A stretch of DNA of 64,000 nucleotides, taken from NCBI RefSeq assembly GCF_036289405.1, contig NZ_JAYFFI010000006.1:1-64000 (forward strand), read 5' to 3'. This stretch comes from Pseudoramibacter faecis (GTDB lineage: Bacteria > Bacillota > Clostridia > Eubacteriales > Eubacteriaceae). The notes below the pieces were generated by a model. It was not told the DNA's origin. It saw only the letters and a program-made list of their open reading frames with translations, and searched no databases. Below are positions 7,783 to 15,968 of this stretch, one piece after another. A program made the position numbers and the translations under genes. Each line of letters begins with the position of its first letter. Position 1 is the first letter of the stretch.

Positions 7783-8583
7783 ATGAACATTCTCGTGTGT
7801 GTTAAACAAGTGCCAGACACCACCGAAATCCGCATTGATCCGGAAACGAACCGGTTGATCCGCGACGGTGTGCCGAGCATTGTCAATCCTTTCGATGGGT
7901 ATGCCCTGGAAATGGCTGCTCGCATTAAGGATGAGAGGGACGATGTCAAAATTGTCGTCGTTTCAATGGGGCCAGAACAAGCCAAGGAAGCGCTCAAAAA
8001 CTGCCTGGCTGTCGGCGGTGACGCCGCTTATCTGATCTCCGGCCGCAAATTCGGCGGATCCGATACTTTGGCGACCAGCTACATCCTTTCCAGAGGGATT
8101 GCTAAAATCGAAGAAACCGAAGGCAAGTTTGACGCCATCTTCTGCGGGAAGCAGGCGATCGACGGCGATACCGCTCAGGTGGGTCCGGAACTGGCCGAAC
8201 ACCTCGGTCTGCCCCAGGTGACCTACGGTTTAACCGCTGAAATCGTCGATGACGAAATCCAGATCACCCGCGAAACCGAAGACGGCCAGGAAATTCTCGC
8301 CATGGATTTCCCGTGCCTGGTCACCGCGACCAAACCGAATTTTGATCCTCGCCTGCCGAAGATCAAAGATAAACTGGCCGCCAGAAAGAAAGAAATCACC
8401 GTTCTCTCTGAAGACGATCTGGACTGCGATTTTTCACTCTGCGGTCTTGGCGGATCCCCGACCAAGGTTAAAAAGACTTTTGTTCCCCCTGTCAAACAGG
8501 GCGGCATGAAAATCGATGCGGAAACCGGTGAAGAAGCCGCTCAGAAACTGGCCGAATTGCTCGACAAAGATAACGTGCTTTAA
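7783..8583 (+). CDS. etfB: Electron transfer flavoprotein, beta subunit
   Basis: 266 residues from ATG 7783 after AAGGAGG (7764-7770). It opens MNILVCVKQVPDTTEI, and the family signature is visible in the VTYGLTAEIV and DFPCLVTATKPNFDPRLPKI region, which contacts the AMP or second FAD. With EtfA it forms the heterodimer that carries electrons between acyl-CoA or other dehydrogenases and quinone or ferredoxin systems; in anaerobes EtfAB can bifurcate electrons. No dehydrogenase partner is adjacent. etfA follows after 15 bases. Confidence 0.96.
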   Translation: MNILVCVKQVPDTTEIRIDPETNRLIRDGVPSIVNPFDGYALEMAARIKDERDDVKIVVVSMGPEQAKEALKNCLAVGGDAAYLISGRKFGGSDTLATSYILSRGIAKIEETEGKFDAIFCGKQAIDGDTAQVGPELAEHLGLPQVTYGLTAEIVDDEIQITRETEDGQEILAMDFPCLVTATKPNFDPRLPKIKDKLAARKKEITVLSEDDLDCDFSLCGLGGSPTKVKKTFVPPVKQGGMKIDAETGEEAAQKLAELLDKDNVL

Positions 8584-8598
8584 GAGAGGAGATCAGAA

Positions 8599-9606
8599 AT
8601 GGAACCAAAAACAAAAGACCTTTGGGTATTTATTGAAACCAACCCTGATGGCTCCGCTCAAAACGTGGGCCTTGAATTATTAAATCCCGGCCGCGAATTG
8701 GCTGACAAACAAGGCGGCAAGCTCGTCGGTTTGGTCATCGGCACTAATGTCGATGCCGCGGTTAAATCCGCCGCCGAACACGGTGCCGATCAGCTGATCG
8801 TCGTCGACGGTCCGGAATACACCCATTTCACCACCGACGCTTATGCCAACGCCATTTGCGAAATGCTCACCAAATACGCACCGACCACTATGCTCATCGG
8901 CGCCACCAACAATGGCCGCGATGTCGGGCCGCGCGTATCCTGCCGTCTGCAGACGGGCTTAACCGCCGACTGTACCCGCCTTGCCATCGACGAAGAAACC
9001 GGCAACATCGCCTGGACTCGTCCGGCTTTCGGCGGCAATCTGATGGCCACGATCCTCTGCCCGGATCACCGTCCACAGCTCGGGACCGTCCGCCCCGGCG
9101 TCTTTAAAGCAACGGCACCGGAAGAAGGCCGCACCTGCGAAGTCATCAAGGAAGACTTCCACGTCGCTCCGGAAGACATTCACACACGCTTGATTAAAGA
9201 AATTCAGGAAGACGCTTCCGAACTCGTCGATCTGGTCGGCGCCGACATCATCGTCTCCGGCGGCCGCGGTGTCGGCGGACCGGAAGGCTTTGAACCGCTG
9301 AAAGAACTCTGCGACGTCCTCGGCGCCACCCTCGGGACCTCCCGTGCCTGCGTCGACTCCGGCTGGATCTCCCATTCCCACCAAGTTGGGCAGACCGGTA
9401 AAACCGTCGGTCCGAAACTTTACATCGCCTGCGGGATTTCCGGTGCCATTCAGCATGTTGCCGGGATGAGCAGCTCGGATGTGATCGTCGCCATCAACAA
9501 AGATCCGGACGCTCCGATTTTCGATATCGCAGACTACGGCATTGTCGGCGACCTCTTTACCGTCGTTCCCGCTTTGACCGAAGCGATCAAACAGATCAAA
9601 GCCTAA
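8599..9606 (+). CDS. etfA: Electron transfer flavoprotein, alpha subunit
   Basis: 335 residues; start ATG 8599 after AGAGGAGA. The C-terminal FAD-binding domain is clear: SGGRGVGGPEGFE, LGTSRACVDSGW, QVGQTGKTVGPKLYIACG, SGAIQHVAGM and AINKDPDAPIFDIADYGIVGD. No N-terminal ferredoxin domain is present, unlike some clostridial EtfA. It is the downstream gene of etfBA and ends at a strong terminator. Confidence 0.96.
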   Translation: MEPKTKDLWVFIETNPDGSAQNVGLELLNPGRELADKQGGKLVGLVIGTNVDAAVKSAAEHGADQLIVVDGPEYTHFTTDAYANAICEMLTKYAPTTMLIGATNNGRDVGPRVSCRLQTGLTADCTRLAIDEETGNIAWTRPAFGGNLMATILCPDHRPQLGTVRPGVFKATAPEEGRTCEVIKEDFHVAPEDIHTRLIKEIQEDASELVDLVGADIIVSGGRGVGGPEGFEPLKELCDVLGATLGTSRACVDSGWISHSHQVGQTGKTVGPKLYIACGISGAIQHVAGMSSSDVIVAINKDPDAPIFDIADYGIVGDLFTVVPALTEAIKQIKA

Positions 9607-9627
9607 ACATTCGGCATAGCTTTTAGA

Positions 9628-9666
9628 AAAATCCCCTTCCGAACCTTTTCGGCAGGGGATTTTTTA
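9628..9666 (+). terminator. Terminator of etfBA
   Basis: An AAAATCCCCT..CCGAA-CCTT-TTCGG..AGGGGATTTTT hairpin ends in a T run, 22 bases after the etfA stop. Confidence 0.88.
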
Positions 9667-9679
9667 TTGTTTTCTTGAT

Positions 9680-10048
9680 TCAAAAAAGAAACCTCCGAAG
9701 GAGGTTCCTTTTGATTGGAAGATCCCTTATTTTTTTTTCTTTCTCTATCTCTTTATAAATCCGATACGGTTTGGTGATCACCCGGAAAGGCAGCGATTTT
9801 AAAAAGCCATTAAGATCCTCCTGCATTTCCTGCGTCATACGCGCCGGCTTGGACATCACCCGCTTCACAAATTCCTCTTTATAATGGCGGTTGATATAAT
9901 GCTGATCCATCTGCAAAGACATGCCGCATTCGGAGCAAGTGACCTTGTGAATCTGATCATTGCGATATTCCACCTCGTGGAGCGTCTCCCGGTCACAATT
10001 GACACAATATAAATAGGCTTCCATCGTGTTTTTTCGTTTTGCTTTCAT
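9680..10048 (-). CDS. Zinc-ribbon protein of unknown function
   Basis: 122 residues from ATG 10048, preceded by GGAGGCCC. Two CxxC pairs (YCVNC near residue 15 and CSEC near residue 38) form a zinc ribbon, followed by a basic helical tail rich in Lys/Arg. The protein could bind nucleic acid, but I do not recognise a characterised family. The last codons (KRNLLRRFLF) are written by the terminator hairpin itself, so coding and termination overlap. It sits downstream of the terminated small RNA candidate. Confidence 0.75.
   Translation of the reverse strand: MKAKRKNTMEAYLYCVNCDRETLHEVEYRNDQIHKVTCSECGMSLQMDQHYINRHYKEEFVKRVMSKPARMTQEMQEDLNGFLKSLPFRVITKPYRIYKEIEKEKKIRDLPIKRNLLRRFLF
9683..9711 (-). 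terminator. Terminator overlapping the 3' end of the zinc-ribbon gene
   Basis: On the minus strand GGAACCTCC-TTCG-GAGGTTTC is followed by TTTTTT, and the gene's TGA stop lies right after the T run. Confidence 0.85.
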
Positions 10049-10121
10049 CGTCAAAGGGCCTCCTGATTCTCTTTTCGCCGTTATTATATCATAGGAAATA
10101 TGTGCTGCCTCTTCACGAAAT

Positions 10122-10281
10122 AAAAAAAGAACTCCGAACATCAATTAAGGGGGAGGCGTTCGGAGTTCTATGGAGAGAGGGGGTAATATTATGATTCCTC
10201 GCTGAGTTCTCGCCGCTCAGCAGGAAGAACATCAAACCATCCAATCGGGTGTGTGATCAACTGAATGATTATCTTTGATGT
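10122..10281 (-). ncRNA. Candidate small RNA, about 155 nt, class unknown
   Basis: A consensus promoter (10288-10316) points into about 155 bases without a convincing ORF and ends in a 12-bp terminator stem (10128-10139 with 10158-10169) plus seven T. Inside, TTCCT-GCTGAG pairs with CTCAGC-G-AGGAA as a stable hairpin. Two C-rich single-stranded-looking motifs, CCCCCTCTCTCC and GCCTCCCCC, could pair with Shine-Dalgarno sequences. I cannot assign it to 6S, SRP, RNase P or tmRNA. It may alternatively be a leader of the zinc-ribbon gene. Confidence 0.6.
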
Positions 10282-10287
10282 GATTAC

Positions 10288-10316
10288 AGTATAAACCCTT
10301 ATGTAAAAAACGTCAA
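10288..10316 (-). promoter_or_regulatory. Strong promoter of the small RNA candidate
   Basis: On the minus strand, -35 TTGACG (10316-10311) and -10 TATACT (10293-10288) have exactly 17 bases between them. Confidence 0.8.
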
Positions 10317-10395
10317 GTGATGAAACAATGTAATTTTAATTCAATCTATTGTAATCTGTTTCATGTTGTTGAAAACGATATTATTCCGCTTGTTA

Positions 10396-11310
10396 TTAAG
10401 AAGTTGTTAAGTCTTTTGATGCTTGTCGGCTTCGTCTGGTCTTATTCTGGCGGTCCACTTCCATGATGACGCGTTTGGTTCGCACGGATTGCATCATCGT
10501 CTGCAGACCGGCTTCGTCAGACGCCTCGATAAGCCGCCGCATGACCTTCAGGCTTTGTTCAAAGCTGTCGATTTGCTCGAGCAACGGCGTTTTATTGGTG
10601 ACAAACAACTCAGACCACATCGGCGCATTAATCATGGCGATGCGGGTCAGATCGCAAAAGCTGCCCCCTTCAAAATCAGAAATGTGCCGGTCTTCCTTGC
10701 AATCGATCAAAGCGCAGGCGATCACATGGCACAACTGTGACGTAAAGGCGATCTTGCTGTCGTGACCCTCAGGGCTTGTCTCCACAATATTGTTAAAGCC
10801 CAAGCCGCGGATGACGGTTTTGAGCCAGGCAATATTTTCCGGTTTGTTCTTCGGCGTCGGCACCAGAATATAATTGTGATCCACAAAAATATCGGCCGTC
10901 GCCCCGCCGAAGCCCTCCTTTTCGCTGCCGGCCATGGGATGCCCCATGATAAAATCCAGATCATCCCGGAGATTGGGCAGCACCCGATCCACCAGAATGC
11001 CCTTGACGCCCGTGATGTCGGTAATCACTGCACCGCTTTTAAAATCGCCCATATGTTCGTCAAAAAAGGCGACTGTCTGCCGCGGATACAAACAAAAGAT
11101 CACCAGATCCGCCAAGCTGAGCAAATCCGCCGCTCCTTCCGGGTCGTTCTCTCCGCGGTCGATCACACCCTTTTCCAGCGCAGACTCCAGCACCTCCCCG
11201 TCGAGGTCATAAGCGCCGATCATCGCCGGTTCCTGCCGGCGCAGCCCCATGGCAAGAGCTCCGCCCATCAGCCCCAGGCCGATAATCGCGATATTTTTTC
11301 CTTTTAACAT
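10396..11310 (-). CDS. tyrA: Prephenate dehydrogenase
   Basis: 304 residues from ATG 11310 after AGGAG. The NAD(P)-binding motif is IAIIGLGLMGGALA at the N-terminus. Catalytic region motifs are GHPMAGSEKEGFGGA, with the active-site His and Ser, and the FTSQLCHVIA helix. It oxidatively decarboxylates prephenate to 4-hydroxyphenylpyruvate in tyrosine synthesis. No ACT domain follows the dehydrogenase, so tyrosine feedback through ACT is not expected. It stands alone; the other aromatic genes are not in this window. Confidence 0.93.
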   Translation of the reverse strand: MLKGKNIAIIGLGLMGGALAMGLRRQEPAMIGAYDLDGEVLESALEKGVIDRGENDPEGAADLLSLADLVIFCLYPRQTVAFFDEHMGDFKSGAVITDITGVKGILVDRVLPNLRDDLDFIMGHPMAGSEKEGFGGATADIFVDHNYILVPTPKNKPENIAWLKTVIRGLGFNNIVETSPEGHDSKIAFTSQLCHVIACALIDCKEDRHISDFEGGSFCDLTRIAMINAPMWSELFVTNKTPLLEQIDSFEQSLKVMRRLIEASDEAGLQTMMQSVRTKRVIMEVDRQNKTRRSRQASKDLTTS

Positions 11311-11477
11311 CAATCCTGCTCCTTATTCATTTGCTAAAGTGACTATTGGTATTATAGGCTTTTTCCCAGAGGCACGCAAGAATCGCCGGCAGACCGCGAA
11401 AAAATGCGGTCACTTTTGATTATTTATTTTTATTTTTGATTATTTTTGAACATTTTTGATTTTTTCGGCGATAGCGA

Positions 11478-11506
11478 TTGTCAATCACCGCAAAAAAGGA
11501 TATAAT
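11478..11506 (+). promoter_or_regulatory. Promoter of the aldolase gene
   Basis: TTGTCA (11478-11483) and TATAAT (11501-11506) are 17 bases apart, about 30 bases before the start codon. The preceding stretch is very AT-rich, as in UP-element-bearing promoters. Confidence 0.8.
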
Positions 11507-11536
11507 AAAGTCAATTAATTGATGGAGGTCTTTCAC

Positions 11537-12400
11537 ATGTTAGTATCCGCAAAAGATATGCTCGTCAAAGCACGCGCCGGCCATTACGGCATCGGTGCCT
11601 TTAATATCAACAACCTCGAATGGACCAAGGCCATTCTCGAAACCGCCCAGGAAAACAGCTCCCCGGTCATTCTGGCCGTTTCCGAAGGCGCCGGCAAATA
11701 CATGACCGGGTTTAAAACCGTCGCCGCCATGGTCAAGGCGATGATCGAATCGCTAAACATCACCGTGCCGGTCGCCCTGCACCTGGATCACGGCTCTTAT
11801 GAAGGGGCTAAGGCCTGCATCAACGCCGGATTTTCGTCCATCATGTTCGACGGCTCCCACCTGCCCTTTGAAGAAAATGTCGCCAAGACCCGCGAACTCG
11901 TCGCGGCCGCCCATATCCTCGGGCTGTCCATCGAAGCCGAAGTCGGCACCATCGGCGGCGAAGAAGACGGCGTCATCGGCGCCGGCGAATTTGCCGATCC
12001 CAAAGAATGCAAACAAATTGCCGATCTGGGCATCGATTTCCTCGCGGCCGGCATCGGCAACATCCACGGCGTCTATCCGGAAGGCTGGCCGGGCCTGAAT
12101 TTTGACGTGCTGACCAATATTCAAAAGGAAATCGGCGAGCTGCCGATGGTCCTTCACGGCGGCACCGGCATTCCGGACGAAATGGTTCAAAAGGCCATCA
12201 GCCTCGGCATTGCCAAAATCAACGTCAACACCGAATGCCAGCTGGTCTTCGCCGATGCGACCCGCGGTTATATTGAAGCCGGCAAGGACAAAGTCGGCAA
12301 GGGCTTTGACCCCCGCAAACTGCTGGCAGACGGCACCGAAGCCATCAAAGCCAAGGTCGCCGAAAAAATGAACGTCTTCGGCTCCATCGGCAAGGCCTGA
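11537..12400 (+). CDS. fba: Fructose-bisphosphate aldolase, class II
   Basis: 287 residues from ATG 11537 with GGAGG at 11524-11528. Zinc ligands and catalytic motifs are visible: LHLDHGSYEGAKACI (His and Asp), EAEVGTIGGEEDG, GIGNIHGVYP and MVLHGGTGIPDEMVQKAI, then the phosphate-binding KINVNTECQ. It splits fructose-1,6-bisphosphate into DHAP and glyceraldehyde-3-phosphate in glycolysis. Length and the IGGEEDG segment fit the fructose-bisphosphate rather than tagatose type, though class II subtypes are close. It is a single-gene unit with promoter and terminator. Confidence 0.93.
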   Translation: MLVSAKDMLVKARAGHYGIGAFNINNLEWTKAILETAQENSSPVILAVSEGAGKYMTGFKTVAAMVKAMIESLNITVPVALHLDHGSYEGAKACINAGFSSIMFDGSHLPFEENVAKTRELVAAAHILGLSIEAEVGTIGGEEDGVIGAGEFADPKECKQIADLGIDFLAAGIGNIHGVYPEGWPGLNFDVLTNIQKEIGELPMVLHGGTGIPDEMVQKAISLGIAKINVNTECQLVFADATRGYIEAGKDKVGKGFDPRKLLADGTEAIKAKVAEKMNVFGSIGKA

Positions 12401-12427
12401 TGGCCTGGCTTTCAGCATAATCTTCAC

Positions 12428-12458
12428 AAAAAACGGACACCGCGGTGTCCGTTTTTTA
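12428..12458 (+). terminator. Terminator of fba
   Basis: An AAAAAACGGACACCG-CGGTGTCCGTTTTTT inverted repeat starts 28 bases after the stop. Confidence 0.9.
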
Positions 12459-12513
12459 TTGCCTTGCTTCTTTTTTATCGGCTGCTTTGGCCGTCAGAGC
12501 TGTTGCGCCAGCC

Positions 12514-12639
12514 TCAATCGGGATCTTCCAGCACGGCGCGCCCGATACCGATCAGATCCGCCGCCTGATTGGTCGCCATCGGAGCCATCACCAAACGATT
12601 GATTAGCTGCAGCCGATTGATGGCGATCTCCTTTTGATA
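12514..12639 (-). pseudogene. Old Yellow Enzyme (NADH:flavin oxidoreductase) remnant with internal deletion
   Basis: Read on the minus strand, the fragment gives INRLQLINRLVMAPMATNQ joined directly to AADLIGIGRAVLEDPD and a stop. The first part is the N-terminal FMN-binding signature of Old Yellow Enzyme-family oxidoreductases (KNRLVMAPM), and the second is their late barrel motif (AD.IGIGRALLADP). The roughly 300 residues normally between them are missing. No start codon or ribosome binding site fits. I therefore read it as the scar of a deleted gene. Confidence 0.7.
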
Positions 12640-12661
12640 CTACATCAACGCCGCCTTTCCT

Positions 12662-13102
12662 TTAGTTCGAAACAGCCTCCCGACGCTGGTAGCTCTGGCG
12701 TTTTCCCGTCGCCTGATCCACTAACGTCAGGTGATTGCCCCTGATGTGATAGCGCCGGTGGTCCGTTCGCCCGCCATAAGCCGAATCGAATTGCAGGGTG
12801 ACCATTGACTTGGATTGACTGACCCGATACGTGCCGACTTTTTCGTCCATCACGCGCAGTATCCCCCCTTTGCCGAAAGCGAGAACGGCCTGACTTTGCC
12901 GTTCGATCCAGTTGCCCCGCAATGCTTTTCCCGATGCCTTGACACTTTGCTTCGACGACTGCTGGGTATTCGGCGCCCGATGGCGAATCGAGCGGCTGAC
13001 GGTCACCAGCCCGATGGCCCCCGTCAGGCTGACGATGAGCCACAACACAAGGATACGCCGCATCACCTTGCGACGCATGGTTTTTCTTTTGGATGTGCGC
13101 AT
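12662..13102 (-). CDS. Membrane-anchored extracytoplasmic protein, unknown function
   Basis: 146 residues. A Lys/Arg-rich start (MRTSKRKTMRRKVMRR) is followed by one hydrophobic segment (about residues 16-37), so the protein is probably anchored with its C-terminus outside. The outer part reads as repeated beta strands (GNWIERQ..AVLAFGKGGILRV..GTYRVSQSKSMVTLQF), resembling small lipocalin-like domains of the DUF5640 type. That resemblance is a pattern judgement only. It lies downstream of the coiled-coil gene on the same strand, past a terminator. Confidence 0.65.
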   Translation of the reverse strand: MRTSKRKTMRRKVMRRILVLWLIVSLTGAIGLVTVSRSIRHRAPNTQQSSKQSVKASGKALRGNWIERQSQAVLAFGKGGILRVMDEKVGTYRVSQSKSMVTLQFDSAYGGRTDHRRYHIRGNHLTLVDQATGKRQSYQRREAVSN

Positions 13103-13131
13103 GGCTCTCCTTTCATTCCCGTGGGTTTACG

Positions 13132-13162
13132 TAAAAATAGGCGATGCCCAAACATCGCCTAT
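13132..13162 (-). terminator. Terminator of the coiled-coil gene
   Basis: An ATAGGCGATG-CCCAAA-CATCGCCTAT stem (13137-13162) is followed on the minus strand by TTTTT; the + flank also has T, so it may work both ways. Confidence 0.8.
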
Positions 13163-13185
13163 CAATTTTTATCTCGCCGCTTTTA

Positions 13186-15606
13186 TCAGCGTTTTTTGCC
13201 AAAGAGACCGCGCCGACGCGGTTTTTCCCCCGTTTCTTCATCCAGTAGATCGGCGTCATCCTCATTGAAAAGATCGTCATAAACCGCCTGCTCAGACGGC
13301 TTCAATTTTTCGTGAATGGCCCGGCGATCAATGGCCTTTGTGAGTTCATCATCCGCCTCGGATTCATCGAAAAGATCGTCAAAGGCATCTCTCGCTGCCG
13401 TCTTCGTCTCGTCGGCCTTGTCCTTTGCCAAGTCAAACAGCCCATCGGCTGCTTCCGGTTCGATTTCCACTGATTCGAAAAGGTCGTCTGCTGCATCTGC
13501 CGCCGGTACCGCTGCATCCGCTTCGATCGTTTCGACATCTTCAAATAAATCGTCAAAATCCTCCGGCGCTGCTTCTGTTTTTGTTTCGGCCACGTTCACG
13601 GCATCTTCAGCCTGAGCTTCCTCGGCCTTTTCGTCGAGGATGGACGGAACCTCATCATCGGATTCGGACATCGCAAAGAAATGATCAATCGCCTCGCTGT
13701 CCAACACCTGGGTGTCCTCAATCGCAAAACCTTCGACGATTTCATCCGCTCTCGCCGGAATATTTGCTGTTTTTTCCTTTGTCGATGCTTCTTCGGCAAC
13801 ACCTGCCGATGCCGGCGCCGCATCGTTCCAAAGGTCGTCGTCTTGATCCAAAGTTGTAACAACCGCCGTCGCTTCGGATGCCTTTGTTCCCCAGAAATCC
13901 GATGTTTCTTCGGTCGTCTCAACCGCGTCGGTCGCCGGTTCGGGTTCGGATTCGGCCTGCCAGAAATCGTCTTTTTCCGGCTCTGCCGGCACATCGGCCG
14001 ACGCTCCTGATTCTACTGTTTCGACCGTCTTTTCATCCGGCAACATTTCCGTTTCAAACAATTCGGATTCGGTTGCCGTGTCCGTTTCCGGCAAAATCTC
14101 ATCTTCCTCGAAGAGCCAATCTGCAACGGCCGCATCGGTCGACTGTGCATCCGTATCCGCAACGCCGGTTTCACTCTGGACGGGCTTGGCATTGGCGAGC
14201 CTTCGCAACACATCCAGGACATCGCGGTCTTCTTCGGTTTTGCGGTCCATCGGCTCCGCCTCTGCTGCCGGTGCTTCTACCGTCTGGGGCGTTTCCGTTT
14301 CATCCTGGTCTTCTGCTTCAAGCCAATCCAGCCGTCTTTCGCGACGTTTTTCAGATATGCTCGGCGAAATCCAGGGGATGTCTTCACTCAGCGCCACCGC
14401 CTCCTGAGGCTGATGGGTCCTGAACGCCGTATGATCTGTCACCAGATCCACATTGGGCGATTCCACCGTTTTGGGCATTTTCTCCGCAGCTTCTTCGGTT
14501 TCTTCCGACAGGGATTCGCTTTCGAAAAGCCCTGCCTCATCGTCTTCCCAAGAATCAAAAGCTGTCTTTGGCTCAGCGCTTTTCGACACTTGAACCGTTT
14601 TCTGACGATCACCTGCAGCGATCCCTGCCGACACCGGTGCTTTTTCAATGGCTTTCGCTGCACTTTCTGTCGCCGAAGGAGAGGCTTGCAACGACTTCGG
14701 AATCACGAATGCATCCGCATCATCGGCCGACGTTTCCTCAACCGCATCGGCCAGCTTGGCTCTTTCGGCCTCGAGGGCTACAAGTCGGGCTTCGTTTTCT
14801 TCTAAACGCGCCCGGAGAGCGGCCAGTGCTTCATCCTGAGCCTTAGCCCGGGCTTCGGCTTCAGCGCGGGCCGTTTCCCACGCTTTGGTTTCCGCTTCGA
14901 CTTTTTCTTCCGCCGCTTGCTTTTCAGTTTCCATGGCCGACAGCTGTTCATCCTTTTCGGATAATTGCGCTTCCAAATCCTCCCGAGCTTCGGCTTCGCT
15001 TTGGGCTTTGGCCTCCGCTGCCTCCTTGAATGCGGCCATTTCCTTCTCGACGGTCTCGCGGTTCTGGGTTGCTTCAGCAATCTTGGCTTCAGTTTCGGTA
15101 CGAAGGGCTTCCAAATCCTCCCGAGCTTCAGCTTCGCTTTGAGCTCTGGCCTCCGCCGCCTCTTTGAGCGCGGCCATTTCCTTCTCGACAGCTTTGCGGT
15201 TCTGGGTTTCTTTGGCAATCTTAGCTTCCACTTCGGCACGAAGGGCTTCCGTCCGGGCTTCTTGTTCCTGCATCAATGCCGCTTTTTCTTTTTCCAACCG
15301 GGCTGTCACCGCTTCTTCCACCAATTCCTTTCGGGATTTTTGACTGCGGTCGACGGCCTGCGCAAAAAGATCGGCCACGGCCTGTCGTTTATCGAAAGCT
15401 TGGTGAACCGATGCCGACGGAACGTGCAGCGGGCGCTTCGGTGCTGTTGTTTCTTTCGATACTGCTCGATCGGCTGCCGCCTGGGTTGTCACCGATGCAT
15501 CGGCTTCCGGCGTTGCCGTTTTATGATCTGACAGCAGAGACTTCAAACTCTCCGCTTTTTCAACGATTTTAGCCAAATCGTTGTCGTTATATTTTTTGTC
15601 ATCCAT
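13186..15606 (-). CDS. Large acidic coiled-coil protein, unknown function
   Basis: 806 residues from ATG 15606. No catalytic domain is recognised. Residues about 95-290 are Ala/Glu/Lys-rich heptad-like coiled coil containing two near-identical 46-residue units (120-165 and 166-211). Residues about 295-790 are very acidic and low-complexity, with recurrent short DDLFE-type elements. The last residues are basic (PRRRGLFGKKR). There is no signal peptide or membrane segment, so a cytoplasmic scaffold is plausible. The gene starts immediately next to a cluster of DnaA boxes and ends at its own terminator. A role in division or chromosome organisation would be speculation. Confidence 0.8.
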   Translation of the reverse strand: MDDKKYNDNDLAKIVEKAESLKSLLSDHKTATPEADASVTTQAAADRAVSKETTAPKRPLHVPSASVHQAFDKRQAVADLFAQAVDRSQKSRKELVEEAVTARLEKEKAALMQEQEARTEALRAEVEAKIAKETQNRKAVEKEMAALKEAAEARAQSEAEAREDLEALRTETEAKIAEATQNRETVEKEMAAFKEAAEAKAQSEAEAREDLEAQLSEKDEQLSAMETEKQAAEEKVEAETKAWETARAEAEARAKAQDEALAALRARLEENEARLVALEAERAKLADAVEETSADDADAFVIPKSLQASPSATESAAKAIEKAPVSAGIAAGDRQKTVQVSKSAEPKTAFDSWEDDEAGLFESESLSEETEEAAEKMPKTVESPNVDLVTDHTAFRTHQPQEAVALSEDIPWISPSISEKRRERRLDWLEAEDQDETETPQTVEAPAAEAEPMDRKTEEDRDVLDVLRRLANAKPVQSETGVADTDAQSTDAAVADWLFEEDEILPETDTATESELFETEMLPDEKTVETVESGASADVPAEPEKDDFWQAESEPEPATDAVETTEETSDFWGTKASEATAVVTTLDQDDDLWNDAAPASAGVAEEASTKEKTANIPARADEIVEGFAIEDTQVLDSEAIDHFFAMSESDDEVPSILDEKAEEAQAEDAVNVAETKTEAAPEDFDDLFEDVETIEADAAVPAADAADDLFESVEIEPEAADGLFDLAKDKADETKTAARDAFDDLFDESEADDELTKAIDRRAIHEKLKPSEQAVYDDLFNEDDADLLDEETGEKPRRRGLFGKKR
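14974..15249 (-). repeat. 138-base tandem duplication within the coiled-coil gene
   Basis: Two adjacent 138-base units (14974-15111 and 15112-15249) code for the 46-residue segments starting EALRAEVEAKIA and EALRTETEAKIA. They differ at only a few residues, which points to a recent in-frame duplication. Confidence 0.8.
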
Positions 15607-15743
15607 GTTTCCACCAGCTTTCTGAATCCGGCTTAAGATTGACGCCCAATCGCATGTAATCGGCAACAATCATCTGCTGTATTTATTTAGCATTATAACA
15701 AAAATAGAACCTTTAAAAAAGGATTATCACTAAAAAGTTCCCA

Positions 15744-15932
15744 TTTTCCACATAAAATATGATAAAATTAGCATAATTTTCAGGCTTTTAGGCACATCTG
15801 TGGATAAAGCCTGTTGATAATGCTTGCGCAGTCCCTTATTTATCCACAGTTTTATCCACCCGCCTGTTTACAGGTTTTCTCCGCCCTGTTTATCCGCAAA
15901 GGCCCAAAACAACCCATTTGGGCTTATCCACA
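15744..15932. promoter_or_regulatory. Cluster of DnaA boxes
   Basis: Perfect TTATCCACA boxes occur at 15840-15848, 15924-15932 and, inverted, 15799-15807. Near matches are TTATCCACC (15852-15860), TTATCCGCA (15890-15898), TTTTCCACA (15744-15752) and inverted TTATCAACA (15812-15820). An AT-rich stretch adjoins on the left. Seven boxes in 190 bases is far above chance. No dnaA, dnaN, rpmH or gidA is nearby, so this may be a DnaA-regulated promoter region or a DnaA-titration or reactivation site rather than oriC. Confidence 0.75.
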
Positions 15933-15968
15933 AGATGTGCATAATTTTTTTGATCACGGAGCTCCCCT

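Noticed and set aside
10122..10281. 6S RNA, SRP RNA or tmRNA assignment for the small RNA
   Set aside because: None of the hallmark elements (open central bubble between long arms, SRP GGAA loop, tRNA-like ends) could be confirmed by eye.
15744..15932. Calling the DnaA-box cluster the chromosomal origin oriC
   Set aside because: dnaA, dnaN, rpmH and gidA are absent and gene orientation does not switch cleanly here; only a DnaA-box cluster is supported.
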